Shown here: one piece after another, positions 33,462 through 43,230 of the stretch
How positions within the stretch are numbered: position 1 is the first letter of the stretch
How the letters are laid out: the number at the start of each line of letters is the position of its first letter
From: Symbiodinium natans
Taxonomy: Eukaryota; Sar; Dinophyceae; Suessiales; Symbiodiniaceae
Reading direction: 5' to 3'
Assembly (NCBI GenBank): GCA_905221605.1
Contig: CAJNDS010001169.1
Span: forward strand, 434,001-498,000
Length of the DNA stretch: 64,000 nt
The notes under the pieces: generated by a model
The model's input: only the letters and a program-made list of their open reading frames with translations
Database searches by the model: none
Told to the model about the DNA's origin: nothing
Translations under genes and position numbers: made by a program

Positions 33462-33767
33462 TCACGAGTTGCTTGGTGCTTCAGCGAGAGGAAACTCCTC
33501 TGACTCAGGCTCTGGGGACATCTCGGCCAAGTTGTGGACAAAGAGAGCTCGCTCTTGAGGATGTTGTGCCAAAGCGTCCAAAAGAGTCTTGACTAAGTCG
33601 TTCTCGAGGCGGATGGTACTCCATCGCGCCTTCCAATTGTGCGAAAGTATTTGCCTGGCGGACGCAAAGGATCGATCCTTAGTCAAAGCAGCCCAAAGCG
33701 GTGCATCCGCGGCATCGCGGATCTGATAGAAACGCGCGTCTGACATGGGCTCGTCCTGGGACGACAT
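33462..33767 (-). CDS. Small orphan protein of the outer element (101 aa)
   Basis: A compact ORF (MSSQDEPMSDARFYQIRD at the start) with helical, charged composition (DRSFASARQILSHNWKARW, ENDLVKTLLDALAQHPQ) and an acidic end. Composition is clearly protein-like, in contrast to the flanking spacer. No family is recognised. It could be a Gag-like or accessory protein. Confidence 0.5.
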   Translation of the reverse strand: MSSQDEPMSDARFYQIRDAADAPLWAALTKDRSFASARQILSHNWKARWSTIRLENDLVKTLLDALAQHPQERALFVHNLAEMSPEPESEEFPLAEAPSNS

Positions 33768-35454
33768 AATGGCAAAGTTCAGAGAAAAGGTGCACTATCC
33801 CGTTGGCGTGGGAGACGCCACAAACAGTCTTGGACCCCAAAGGCTGGAGAAAAAGCGCAAACGCAGATGACGATCCGTAAGCGCGCAGGTGGGGCAGGCT
33901 CTGAAAGTCAGACAGAACAAAAGTAGGCGGGCAAAAGATCCAATGCTACGCACTGACTGTCTGGGGTGTAAAGGTCGAAAAACTGGCCGAGTCGCTCTGA
34001 GTTACGGACGCACTGAGAAACAGCACCAAAGACAAGCCGTCTCGGCGGCGGCGGGAGTGGCAGAGGCCAAGACCTGAAAAGAAAGGAAATGCCCCTGAAA
34101 GGAGGGCTGACCTTACGAGCCGAAACCTTTGGGCCCGAGAAGTAGGAGATAAAAATCACAAGGACAAAGGCTCAGATGAGTGTCCCCAATGTCGACTTCT
34201 GAAGGACGACATAACAAAAGCACGGTGCTCTAAGGACCTGAAAGGACTCAGCAACACTGATGTGTGCCAGCATCTTGAGTCACGGACACCTGGCGGAAAG
34301 GTTCCAAGAGCCAGTGGGACCAATGGCCTCGAATTGCACAAAACGCCCACAACCAAGTGTAACGAGCCTTATGAACCACGTAAGGCATGCAAGACGACGC
34401 GAATCTGACGCTCAATGGCCGAAGCTTTGCCGAGGAGTTGGAGTGCAGTTGCGGTCTCAAAGAGACAAAATCCCCGCAAGCACAGTGAAGAAAAGAAGGT
34501 CAGACTGCGATGAGGCAAGGACTCGCGGGGTCGAAGCAACCCCCAGGGCAGGAAAAGGCAAAGTCTAGGTGGTCCGTACACACCTGAGGCAGACCAGGAG
34601 TCAAGAAGTCCTAACCGGCTGGTGTGTAGCTTGGATGACATGAAGCCAGCATGAGACCCACTGACAGGTTTAACACTCCTGCACCGGTAACGTAAGGGAG
34701 ATGCCCAGGGTTCAAGATGCGCGGAACAGGGGAGCATGCTGAAAAGCCTCTGAGCTGCTGACCCCAACGGGCTGGGACCAGAAAATCAGCAGGTCGAGGC
34801 CGAAACCTCCCGAGAAAAAGGAAAAGAGGGCCGGGCGATGTGGGAGGGCGGCTTCGGGAAAGGGACCCGTTAGAGCATGAAAATCGTCATGCAACGTCGC
34901 ACAGGGAAGCCCCATAGGGAAAGAAAGTAGTTGCCCCGAATGCCATCTGTTATTATTTTGTCTCAAAAGCAAGCTCAAAGCGAAATCAGGGTGACCTGAA
35001 GTCACCGTACACCGCCCAGGGAAAACGGACCTGGAAGGCGCAGCCCAGGCTGCTATCCGGAACTGTTGTGCGGGCCAAAGCGAGGTAAGCCGAACCAGCA
35101 CAGAGGGATACAGAAATCGGCGCGCAAAAGGAAGCTGGGCCGAGGGAACGATTGGACACACTGAAAGCCGCGCCTGGAAACATGTGAGCAGGTTCCATAA
35201 ACAGACCTGGGCGCGAAAGCATGCATGAAGGAAAGCACAAGAATCTGGAGTGAAAGAAACCACAAAACCGCAGGCCCACTCGGATTTGCATGGGCGCGTT
35301 CTGAAGCCAATCGCCCTCCAGCAGCTTAAAGCGCCAGGGGGAAAATGCGGTGAGACAAAGGCCAACAACGGTCTATGTACTGCGCCCCGCCAAAACGAGC
35401 AAAGCCAAGGCAGAGGGCACCAAAAGAAAGACAAGGTGCTGAAGTGAGGGCTTT

Positions 35455-36264
35455 CTAGGGCTGCCCTTGTGCTCTCCTAAAAGCTTTGTAGCAGATGCTA
35501 CAGCGGTGACGATGAGGCAAATCTTCGCGCGTAAGAACTACCCCGCAATGGCCAGCTCCGCAGTCTTGACATGTAGAGCGGCAGTGAATTTGCTGGACAA
35601 TCACCGTTTCGTTGTGCTGGCTGAGTGGGAAGGCGTCCGGCCCCATGCCAGTGGAAAAAGGAGGGACAGTGTTTAAAGGAGGCGCCGGTGGTGGCTGGGG
35701 ACGGTCGGACTGTGATACCCAAAGCCAAAGCCATTGGCCGATGTTCCATCCATGGCCCGCTTCCCTGGCGCGCTGAATCAAAGTATCAAAGGCCGAGTCC
35801 TGCTCCATCCAAAAGCGAAGCCAGTCGTCCTCCTTCCAACCACTGGTGCCATCGAAGGAAGCGGCCTCGTCCAACCATACATGTGCACGAAGAAGGTCAG
35901 CGGGGGCCAGTCCAAGGGAACGGTGGCCATTAGGAAAATGCGGCCATTGGCTATCGAAAGCAGCATGCGCCGGCGTAGTCTGAGAAGCTGATGTACTCGG
36001 GTTCGAAGCGGCCTTCTCCATCTCCTCAACCCAATGGAAAGCCCAATCATCAGAGCCAAAGCCAAAGACAGTATCCATTTTTTCGGCAGCCTCTGTTAAA
36101 GGTGCGAACGCTGGAGAAGACGAAAGCCAGTGCCACAGCCATTGCGCAGGTGAAAAGCCACTAGTCGCCGGCATGTGGCGTGCGTCTTCCAGCCAAGACA
36201 CTGCCTTGTTTACCTCCGTATCCGCAAGGCCCAGGAAAATGTCAACATTTGCCATTGCCAGCAA
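35455..36264 (-). CDS. Tryptophan-repeat protein with C-terminal Cys cluster (269 aa), outer element
   Basis: The best ORF of the outer element. Four aromatic motifs recur: QWLWHW (41-46), DWAFHW (73-78), DWLRFW (147-152) and QWLWLW (177-182). The first and third are preceded by a similar SWLEDA or VWLDEA segment. This indicates two diverged copies of an ~110-residue unit. A Pro-rich linker and a Cys/His cluster follow: Cys 228, 232, 235 and 240, then HRHRCSICYKAF with Cys 255 and 258. The cluster looks like a zinc-binding ribbon. I know no family with this layout. Start may be Met1 or Met4. A Gag-like, nucleic-acid-binding role is inferred only from the position and zinc-type end. Confidence 0.6.
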   Translation of the reverse strand: MLAMANVDIFLGLADTEVNKAVSWLEDARHMPATSGFSPAQWLWHWLSSSPAFAPLTEAAEKMDTVFGFGSDDWAFHWVEEMEKAASNPSTSASQTTPAHAAFDSQWPHFPNGHRSLGLAPADLLRAHVWLDEAASFDGTSGWKEDDWLRFWMEQDSAFDTLIQRAREAGHGWNIGQWLWLWVSQSDRPQPPPAPPLNTVPPFSTGMGPDAFPLSQHNETVIVQQIHCRSTCQDCGAGHCGVVLTREDLPHRHRCSICYKAFRRAQGQP

Positions 36265-36742
36265 AAAGCAAAGGTGGGCAGGGCCACCAAGGCAAGAGAC
36301 AACTTTCGTGTCAAAGTTGGAAAGCTAAAACGAGGATCAAAGCTCTGAAGCAAAGCGGCAAATGAGAATGAAGAAGCTCTGGATGCAAAAAAAGAAGCAC
36401 TGATTTGCTGTGTAGTTATTACACACGAAGCTCACAAAACGACGCTCAATGGCAGTTCAGAATGTCTGAGTGCGAGGCCCAGGGAAAGGCGCTGCAATCC
36501 CAATCTACCCCCCCGTAGGGTAAGGGCGAAGAGCCGGGCCGAAGCGAGTAAGCACTGAAGCTCCGATGCAAGCACCGACATGAGTGCAACGTAAAGAAAG
36601 CCAAAGCAAAGTGATGCAAGTCTGCCCGAAAGCGCGACCCCCTTTCTGAGGCTCGCAGCAGAGCAAAGGTTCGAGTTCAAAAAGGGGGCGGCCACTGTCA
36701 AACCAGGCCTGACCCGACATCAAGGGCAAGAGGAAAATTTCC

Positions 36743-37063
36743 CTTATAGCTGCCCCAACCAGAACAAAATCCTTCATCCGCAATGGTATAACTTCTGCCC
36801 GCAGGCGAGCTACAGAGAATTATCCAACATTCAATCTCGAGGGGAAACGCGTTGAACTCAACATTAAAAATATCGGATTCCCAAATCACGCAAGTAGAGC
36901 TCATCACACTTCACACTCTAACACATGCGCACTTTTTCTTCATCGGCACGCCGAGAAAATGGGGAAAGTACGTCATGCCACTTTTTAAGTGGCCTGCACC
37001 ATGGCACATGTAGTGCCATCGGCCCTCTGACACAACTGATGTGTCGGCCCCGTTCATCTCCCC
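36743..37063 (-). repeat. Inner element repeat B2 (321 bp)
   Basis: Identical by eye to 37330-37650. It marks the minus-strand 3' terminus of the inner element. Confidence 0.95.
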
Positions 37064-37079
37064 GGGTTGGGAGGGTGGG

Positions 37080-37330
37080 AAAGAAATTTCCTTGCTTTGC
37101 TGACTGCTGAGCCAAGCTTTGGAATGCAAGCGAAATTTCAATCACAAATTTAAACAATCCTGAACAACACATGTCCCAAGGATGTGTCATGCATACATAA
37201 GCAAAATGCTGGTGAATATTAAAATTCCAAACTTTTGTTCTGGCCCAAAATTGCTTAAAGATGCTCTCCGACAAACAATTTTGGTTTTGGTGCAACTATA
37301 AGGCAACGTCATGCAAGCATGAAGTATAGC
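37080..37330 (-). repeat. Inner element repeat A2 (251 bp)
   Basis: Matches 45484-45734 with one visible difference (cttaaagatg against cttaatgatg). It is separated from B2 by 16 bp of G-rich sequence ending GGGTGGG. Confidence 0.95.
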
Positions 37331-37650
37331 TTATAGCTGCCCCAACCAGAACAAAATCCTTCATCCGCAATGGTATAACTTCTGCCCGCAGGCGAGCTAC
37401 AGAGAATTATCCAACATTCAATCTCGAGGGGAAACGCGTTGAACTCAACATTAAAAATATCGGATTCCCAAATCACGCAAGTAGAGCTCATCACACTTCA
37501 CACTCTAACACATGCGCACTTTTTCTTCATCGGCACGCCGAGAAAATGGGGAAAGTACGTCATGCCACTTTTTAAGTGGCCTGCACCATGGCACATGTAG
37601 TGCCATCGGCCCTCTGACACAACTGATGTGTCGGCCCCGTTCATCTCCCC
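37330..37650 (-). repeat. Inner element repeat B1 (321 bp)
   Basis: Identical by eye to B2 at 36743-37063. It directly abuts A2, sharing one base. The junction reads TATAGCTTATA (37325-37335), equal to what joining both element ends in a circle would give. Confidence 0.95.
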
Positions 37651-37671
37651 CACTTCTCTTTGGCCGGCGCA

Positions 37672-40600
37672 TCAAGTGCTTTCAAGAGTGCAATAGGTCA
37701 TCGGACATTTGACCTCGTCGCGCAAGAAATCCCCTAGGTACCGCAGTTTCTCCCACTCACCCCGGGAGGGGGCGTCGGAAGGATTACTTTCACTGGCAAC
37801 CCTGTGGAACCATGCTAGGCACGGCGCCGCCTCGTCCGCAGCCTCTAGTTGCATGAGCAGCTCACGCCAGGAGGTATCGGCCGCATTCCTGTTAATACAG
37901 GAGCTGTGGACACCCGTATGGTCCACGAAGAAGAAAACCCTGTTCCCTCCTAGTGCCCTGGACCACAAGACCCTGGCTAAGACCACGGCATACAGCTCAA
38001 CCTGGCCTATGATGTGCTTGCGCCCCCGTGCCCACCGTTGGATCAAGGCCTCAGGAACTTTGGCACCAAAGACACGGGGCTTCGACCCCGGAGCAATGAG
38101 AACGCCTCCCACAGCCGCATGAAAGGAACTTCCACAGGGGTCGCACGCTCCATCGGTAAACACGAGGACTGGGGCAGATGCAGGGCTCGCTGAAAGCTGA
38201 CGGGGGACCCCCTTCAAAAGGCGAGCACGTAGCAAAGCAACCGCATCAAACTGTGACTGGCTTAGCTCCACACTGAATGCAGCAGCCCGCTCCAGGTTCC
38301 TCAGATCGGAAATGGCCAGACGGCCCGTGCGTCCCAACATCTGCGACTCAAGAAATTGCAATCTCCCTAAAAGGGAGGGCACCTCGCGAACCAGCACCTT
38401 TCGATCCCTCAACACACCTGCAAGTGTCTCACACATCGCCGCAGCCCGCTCCTGTTTGTTTGACACGCACACGTGCCCAAAGGACGGGTCACTTGTATCC
38501 AGGACAACTCCCAGCATCTCGCTAGCAGAGCTGAAAGGCTGCTCTTTGTCACGCGATAGCGTGAACCCAAGAAGGTCCATGACCGAATGCACTGCATTAT
38601 CAGTGCCCCCACTAAGCATCGCAGGAGCCATCGTTGGGTAGTCGTCATAGTAACATGCCGCTACTACGCCGACTTCCCAAAGGATCCGCTGCAGCAACAA
38701 GGACACTCGATTGAAGTGCATCACCGAAGCCGACGAACCGAAGGGCAAGGTGTTGCACGGAAATGCATACACCCGGTCGTCGGTAGGGTTTTTGAGAATC
38801 AGGACTGCTTTCGGCTTCTCTCCCGGGTGAAGAGGTAGTTGTTTGTACGCTGCTCTAAGGTCATAGGTCTTCGTGAGTGGACGTAGTTTCTCGCGATCCG
38901 CCCAAACCTTGTGCAACCTGCCCTCGAGGGACGTACCGTCACTCAACACAAACCTCACCCAACCGGAACCCAAGGCACACCGGAATACCTGCAGGCAAAC
39001 CCAGCAAAGCTCATCCAGTGCTTTCAGGCTAACACGCTCGAAACACCCAAAACAGGAGTTCACGCCGGATTCGGAGAAGTCGTCGATTGGGCGAAGCTTT
39101 CCCTGCATTACGCTGAAGCGGCGACAAGGCGACCATCCCTGCGGGTACACTTCTTCGAGCTGCTCTCTAGTGTAAGGACCATCAAGCCAAGCCTTTGATG
39201 TTGCATCTGCTTCTTCAAGAGTGACGTTCCACAGCTCTTGCGCATGCTCACCACAAACTTGGCCGGACACCTTGTCCCACAGAGAATCCCTCAAGATGGC
39301 CGCACCTTCCCAAAAATCTTGTTCGGAGCTAAGTGCCGGCTTCTCGTCAGGATGGAAGACCCCAGTACACGGCATATAGCCAGTGAGTTTGAACCCCACC
39401 TCCAAGTCGTGATGAAGTTGCTTGTCAGGCCAATCAAGAGATTCGGCAATGCGCTTAAGAAGGCACCGGCGCTTGCCTCCCAAGACACGCCTCACTGAAG
39501 GCTCAAGTTTTTGCTTCAGGGCACGCTCCTCGCCCTCAAGCTCAACAGCCCATTGTCTCCAGAGCCTGATTTTCTCCAGTCTCCGTCGCATCACCACTAC
39601 CGGGCCTTGCACAAGGAGGTCGAAGAGCACGCGAACCAGTCCGTCTGGAAGGGCCCTGGCAGTATCAAAGGGGTGATCAAGCTGCTTTGCCTCACGCACG
39701 AAAACCTCTGGAGATCGATACACACCGAAAGTGTAAAACCGACAAGAAGCTGCATCCACCTGGAGCTCATCTCCAAGCTCACCTGCGCGGGTGTCGGCAC
39801 CACCCCTTTCAACTGACACACGCAGCAGTTTAGACTTGGCAGGCACCTGCAACCAAGGTTTTTCCAAGCAGTTCTTAGCAGTCAGCGGGGGGGCTTCGGA
39901 GGAAGCCACTGACACGGTATGCGCAAATTCGCCGATGACAGGCGCGAAACGGCGACCGCGGGGCTGAACCTGCCCTGCTGCACGGGCATTGGCTAGCTCA
40001 GAAGTCTGAAGCTTGCTCGGAAGAAGCTGACGCTCGGCAGCGACGTCATCGATGCAGGCAACAAGCCGTTCACAGAGAAGCTTTGGGTAGGCGGCCTCCA
40101 AAGCGGTGGCATATGTGCCGTCCACAACCCAAGCATCATGCTTGGGGCAGCCCGGGCAGGGCCCGCTGAGGCGACCCAAAACTGGGTGGGAGGACAGGAA
40201 AGCTGTTGCCTTCTTGCGTGTAGAACCATGCAAGCATGCATCGAAGCTTACTAAGGTAAGTCTCTGCACCAAGGATTGGAAGCAGGGTAAGTGCCAAAGC
40301 CACGAGTGCAATGGATTTTCCACTGAGAAATGGACGCAAGCATGGTTGGACAGGAGCCATTGGCAAAAGGCAGCCGTCTCCCGATAGACAGCGTTGGCGC
40401 TAGCAACCCTAGCTGCCTCAACCTCGGACAGATCGGGCCGCCCCCATGGGTTTTGAAGGGACCTAAGCGGGCGCGGTCCCTTCCCAATGTCGCGCGCACG
40501 GCTGGCTGTGCCGCACGGCGGTGCGATATGCACCCACACAACGTCGCGCGTCTCAACAAGACGCCTGATGAAGTCCCAGGTGCGTGACAAGCGCAAGTCC

Positions 40601-41772
40601 AGCTGCAGCACATGAACATAAGGTCTATGCTTACTTTGGCCCCAATCCACCGGCACGACCGCGTACCCGGCCTCTTTGGCTACGCAAGACGGAAGGGCAG
40701 AGCCCGCACACAACTCGAGCACAAGGGGGCGAGAAGTCGACGGCGGCAGCAGACGAGATGAGGGCTGCACGGGCGGCGCAAGAGGGACCGAGGCCTCGGC
40801 CAAGGGCTGGGCGCCTGCAGCTGGAGCGACACCGTTCGGTGGTGGCAGGTTTGGGCTGGGACTAGCTTCTAAGGGAAACCCTAAGAGCCGCAGCTCTGCC
40901 TTAGCGGGGGGCTTAAGCTTTTCCACGAAACGCACCGTGAAACCTACCAAGACAAGGCGGCGACCCTGCCATGGGAGGACGCAATGTGCATTCTCGCTGG
41001 CCGACAAGAGCAGACACGGACCATTCCAGGGAACGGGGCCACCGATGACATCGTGGCCTTGAAACTCACGGACTTCGGAGCCCTCACCCTCAACCCAAAG
41101 ACAACCTCCCTGAAAGGCGGTTAGGGGAGTGATTATATTAGGGAAGGGCGCATTTTGCAGGTCCTTGTGCATGGAAGACGGGCTCTGATCAAGCACGGCA
41201 ATGGAAGAGAAGACACACCCAGGGGCCGCATGTTTGAGCCATGCCACAAACAAGGCAGTGGATGCAGGATACTTCCCAGTCGTCGTTCGCACGCCGACGA
41301 CTCCGCCATGCACAAACGCGCCTGCAGTGAAGCTGCTGCCTTCAGCAGCGCGGGGGGATGGTTCTTTTGGCAAGGCGTCGAACAGGCGCACAAGGTCTGA
41401 AGCATTCAGCTCATGATGGCCTGCCAAATCCCAAGCCAAGGTCTCAGCTTGATCAAGATCATGTGGTTTTGCACCCTGAAAGAGAATCGGAAAAACGGCA
41501 CCCCCAGCATGAAGAGGGGATGCCAAAACAGAACTCACGTGCTCAGCTGCATGTGAATGTACGAAGCAGTTTGCTCCACGGCTCACGCGGGGCCTCTTAG
41601 GCTCCGGCTGAACCACATGTGCTGAAGGAAAACTTGCGTCGGCCGACGAGGCCGACCCGCCGGTGCCTTGCGAGGCAGCGACGCCTGGTACTACGGGAGC
41701 GCCCGGCTCGAAAATTGCATCCTCTCCGGATGCTGTGCCTGCTGAGGCACTCTTGGGACCCTGGGTCCCTAG
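37672..41772 (-). CDS. Retroelement polyprotein: TET/JBP-like dioxygenase - C5-methyltransferase-like - RT - RNase H
   Basis: The frame is open from 41772, directly after an in-frame TGA; the first possible start is GTG at 41616 (1,314 codons, numbering used here). Residues ~100-235 look like a 2OG-Fe(II) dioxygenase: HKD at 150-152 (followed by LQN), distal His 211 and Arg 220. Residues ~296-520 resemble a cytosine-C5 methyltransferase: LVLELCAGSALPS (motif I), APPCGTAS with Cys 368 (motif IV), SVENP (motif VI) and HGSTRKKATAFL (motif VIII-like). Reverse transcriptase covers ~830-1060, with TYDLRAAYKQ (Asp 919), PFGSSASV and YYDD (989-992). RNase H covers ~1148-1290: TDGACD (Asp 1155), Glu 1207, Asp 1232 and NPSDAPSR (Asp 1281). 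All RT/RH acids are intact. The base-modification domains are inferred from motifs only. Confidence 0.85.
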   Translation of the reverse strand, partial: LGTQGPKSASAGTASGEDAIFEPGAPVVPGVAASQGTGGSASSADASFPSAHVVQPEPKRPRVSRGANCFVHSHAAEHVSSVLASPLHAGGAVFPILFQGAKPHDLDQAETLAWDLAGHHELNASDLVRLFDALPKEPSPRAAEGSSFTAGAFVHGGVVGVRTTTGKYPASTALFVAWLKHAAPGCVFSSIAVLDQSPSSMHKDLQNAPFPNIITPLTAFQGGCLWVEGEGSEVREFQGHDVIGGPVPWNGPCLLLSASENAHCVLPWQGRRLVLVGFTVRFVEKLKPPAKAELRLLGFPLEASPSPNLPPPNGVAPAAGAQPLAEASVPLAPPVQPSSRLLPPSTSRPLVLELCAGSALPSCVAKEAGYAVVPVDWGQSKHRPYVHVLQLDLRLSRTWDFIRRLVETRDVVWVHIAPPCGTASRARDIGKGPRPLRSLQNPWGRPDLSEVEAARVASANAVYRETAAFCQWLLSNHACVHFSVENPLHSWLWHLPCFQSLVQRLTLVSFDACLHGSTRKKATAFLSSHPVLGRLSGPCPGCPKHDAWVVDGTYATALEAAYPKLLCERLVACIDDVAAERQLLPSKLQTSELANARAAGQVQPRGRRFAPVIGEFAHTVSVASSEAPPLTAKNCLEKPWLQVPAKSKLLRVSVERGGADTRAGELGDELQVDAASCRFYTFGVYRSPEVFVREAKQLDHPFDTARALPDGLVRVLFDLLVQGPVVVMRRRLEKIRLWRQWAVELEGEERALKQKLEPSVRRVLGGKRRCLLKRIAESLDWPDKQLHHDLEVGFKLTGYMPCTGVFHPDEKPALSSEQDFWEGAAILRDSLWDKVSGQVCGEHAQELWNVTLEEADATSKAWLDGPYTREQLEEVYPQGWSPCRRFSVMQGKLRPIDDFSESGVNSCFGCFERVSLKALDELCWVCLQVFRCALGSGWVRFVLSDGTSLEGRLHKVWADREKLRPLTKTYDLRAAYKQLPLHPGEKPKAVLILKNPTDDRVYAFPCNTLPFGSSASVMHFNRVSLLLQRILWEVGVVAACYYDDYPTMAPAMLSGGTDNAVHSVMDLLGFTLSRDKEQPFSSASEMLGVVLDTSDPSFGHVCVSNKQERAAAMCETLAGVLRDRKVLVREVPSLLGRLQFLESQMLGRTGRLAISDLRNLERAAAFSVELSQSQFDAVALLRARLLKGVPRQLSASPASAPVLVFTDGACDPCGSSFHAAVGGVLIAPGSKPRVFGAKVPEALIQRWARGRKHIIGQVELYAVVLARVLWSRALGGNRVFFFVDHTGVHSSCINRNAADTSWRELLMQLEAADEAAPCLAWFHRVASESNPSDAPSRGEWEKLRYLGDFLRDEVKCPMTYCTLEST

Positions 41773-42101
41773 TCAGGCCTGTCCTGACACACTGCTGCGC
41801 AAGCTGCAATCCGCTGCAGGGTGGCTTTTGCCGCACCGCGGAACAGCGCAGACGTGTAGGCCTTTCGGGCACCTGCCGCGAGTGACGGTCTCGCGACAAG
41901 TTTTGAGACCGTATCCGAAGCATATGGGGTCTCCGCCGTTCGTGTGACTCCGACAGCCTTCCAGCCCCTGGGGCATTTTCATCTGCCGACCGGCAGCCTT
42001 ACCTCGCTTCCCCTTTCCACGGCCCTTCCCTCCAGGAGGGGGCGGCGGAAAGCCGTAAGGCCCATTACGCTCTTTCTCACAGAGCCAGCGCCAGTAGCCT
42101 T
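41773..42101 (-). CDS. Gag C-terminal part with zinc knuckle, shifted frame
   Basis: This frame becomes open after a TAA at 42100-42102 and overlaps the end of the 338-codon Gag ORF. It encodes a Pro/Gly/Lys linker (PPPPPGGKGRGKGKRGK), then CFGYGLKTC and CPKGLHVC with CGKSHPAADC, a Cys/His arrangement like a nucleocapsid knuckle. It ends at TGA 41773-41775, and the polyprotein continues in the same frame right after that stop. A frameshift from the Gag ORF before 41979 would join Gag to this part, and stop read-through would join it to the polyprotein. Confidence 0.7.
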
Positions 42102-42995
42102 AGGCAATGGCTGCATCAAGCTGACAACCTCCGTTGAACAGGTGGCGGCTTCGAACACCTGATCCAAAGGCCTTCCCGATGCTGTGACCTGGAGGCCGGC
42201 ACGTGTCTGATCAGCAAGGCACTGGAACAACTTGCGATCCGCAGCCTGCAACTGCATGAAGGTTGGTAGATTGTGAGTGGAAGGAACAACGTCCAAGCGT
42301 GCACTCAGAAGCTTCTCTACCCAACGGCTGTGATGGACAAAATCTAAGAGATTCGCCATCTCAAAAGCAATGCCTCGACGGGACAACGCAAGGTGGATGA
42401 GGAACTCACTGGACGTGTCTGCACGCCCCGGGTCAGGCTTCTCAGTCTTGAGTTTCCCCGAGCTGTCAATGGACAAGACCGACTCTCGCTTGGCACTCGT
42501 CTGTGCCTCGTGCTCTTTGCTTGTCAGACGATCCCACTCCAGGTATTGGAGGCGATTCTGCTCATAGATGGCGACACACGCATCCACCAGAGCATCTGAT
42601 GGCTCCATTCGATTCCGGATGTCCAACCCCGGCAACTTCTTCACGATGGCAGCGAACCTCTCTGAGCGTTCCGGCACCGAAAGCTTCCTAGGTGCTGTTT
42701 CATCGGTCCGCTCCACCAACGAGCGCATTTCACTCGTAGTGACAGCAAAGCTCTCATGGAACAACCTGCGAAAGGCTGCCTTCTGCCCCAAACTTGCCGG
42801 GCCTCCAAGTGCCGTCTCAAACGCGGCGATGAGCTCCTTGTCATCGCCCGATCCTGGCGTATAGCTTGACATGAAGGCTACCCGGGCCAGTGTAGTGATG
42901 CCAGCCCGTTTAAGGGCTGCGACATCAGCTTCTTCTAAGCCTACCTTCACACATCTCGCAGAGAACACTGGACCACTCTCCGAGTATGCAGCCAT
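41979..42995 (-). CDS. Gag-like ORF of the inner element (338 aa)
   Basis: A mostly helical protein with no catalytic motif, placed between the recombinase and the polyprotein. The start MAAYSESGPVFSARC is followed by a segment resembling a small helical DNA-binding fold (KRAGITTLARVAFMSSY). The centre is charged (EQNRLQYLEWDRLTSKEHE). Its last ~25 codons overlap the zinc-knuckle frame and look like out-of-frame translation (FRRPLLEGRAVERG), so the natural product probably shifts frame within 41980-42099. Gag assignment rests on position and the adjoining knuckle. Confidence 0.65.
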   Translation of the reverse strand: MAAYSESGPVFSARCVKVGLEEADVAALKRAGITTLARVAFMSSYTPGSGDDKELIAAFETALGGPASLGQKAAFRRLFHESFAVTTSEMRSLVERTDETAPRKLSVPERSERFAAIVKKLPGLDIRNRMEPSDALVDACVAIYEQNRLQYLEWDRLTSKEHEAQTSAKRESVLSIDSSGKLKTEKPDPGRADTSSEFLIHLALSRRGIAFEMANLLDFVHHSRWVEKLLSARLDVVPSTHNLPTFMQLQAADRKLFQCLADQTRAGLQVTASGRPLDQVFEAATCSTEVVSLMQPLPKATGAGSVRKSVMGLTAFRRPLLEGRAVERGSEVRLPVGR

Positions 42996-43230
42996 CTTTG
43001 ACGGCCACCCAAACTAGGCTTGAGACCTGGCACCTGCTCAGAGCTGGTAAAGCATCGGTGTTTGCCATGACATGTAGACAACTCTCAAGAGAGAACTCTC
43101 ACATGGGCGTAGAGCACGAACATCACATTCATGGACATAGAGCACATGCAAAAAGGGGGGGCGCAGCAAGTGAGCAAATCGTGGGCATCGCACACACCCT
43201 TTATGCACTATGCACAAGTGAAATCTCACA

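Noticed and set aside
34712-35434. 240-codon minus ORF in the outer element
   Set aside because: Cys/Phe/Ser/Leu-rich without periodicity, as seen in all spacer frames of this element; it is probably a chance ORF in pyrimidine-rich DNA.
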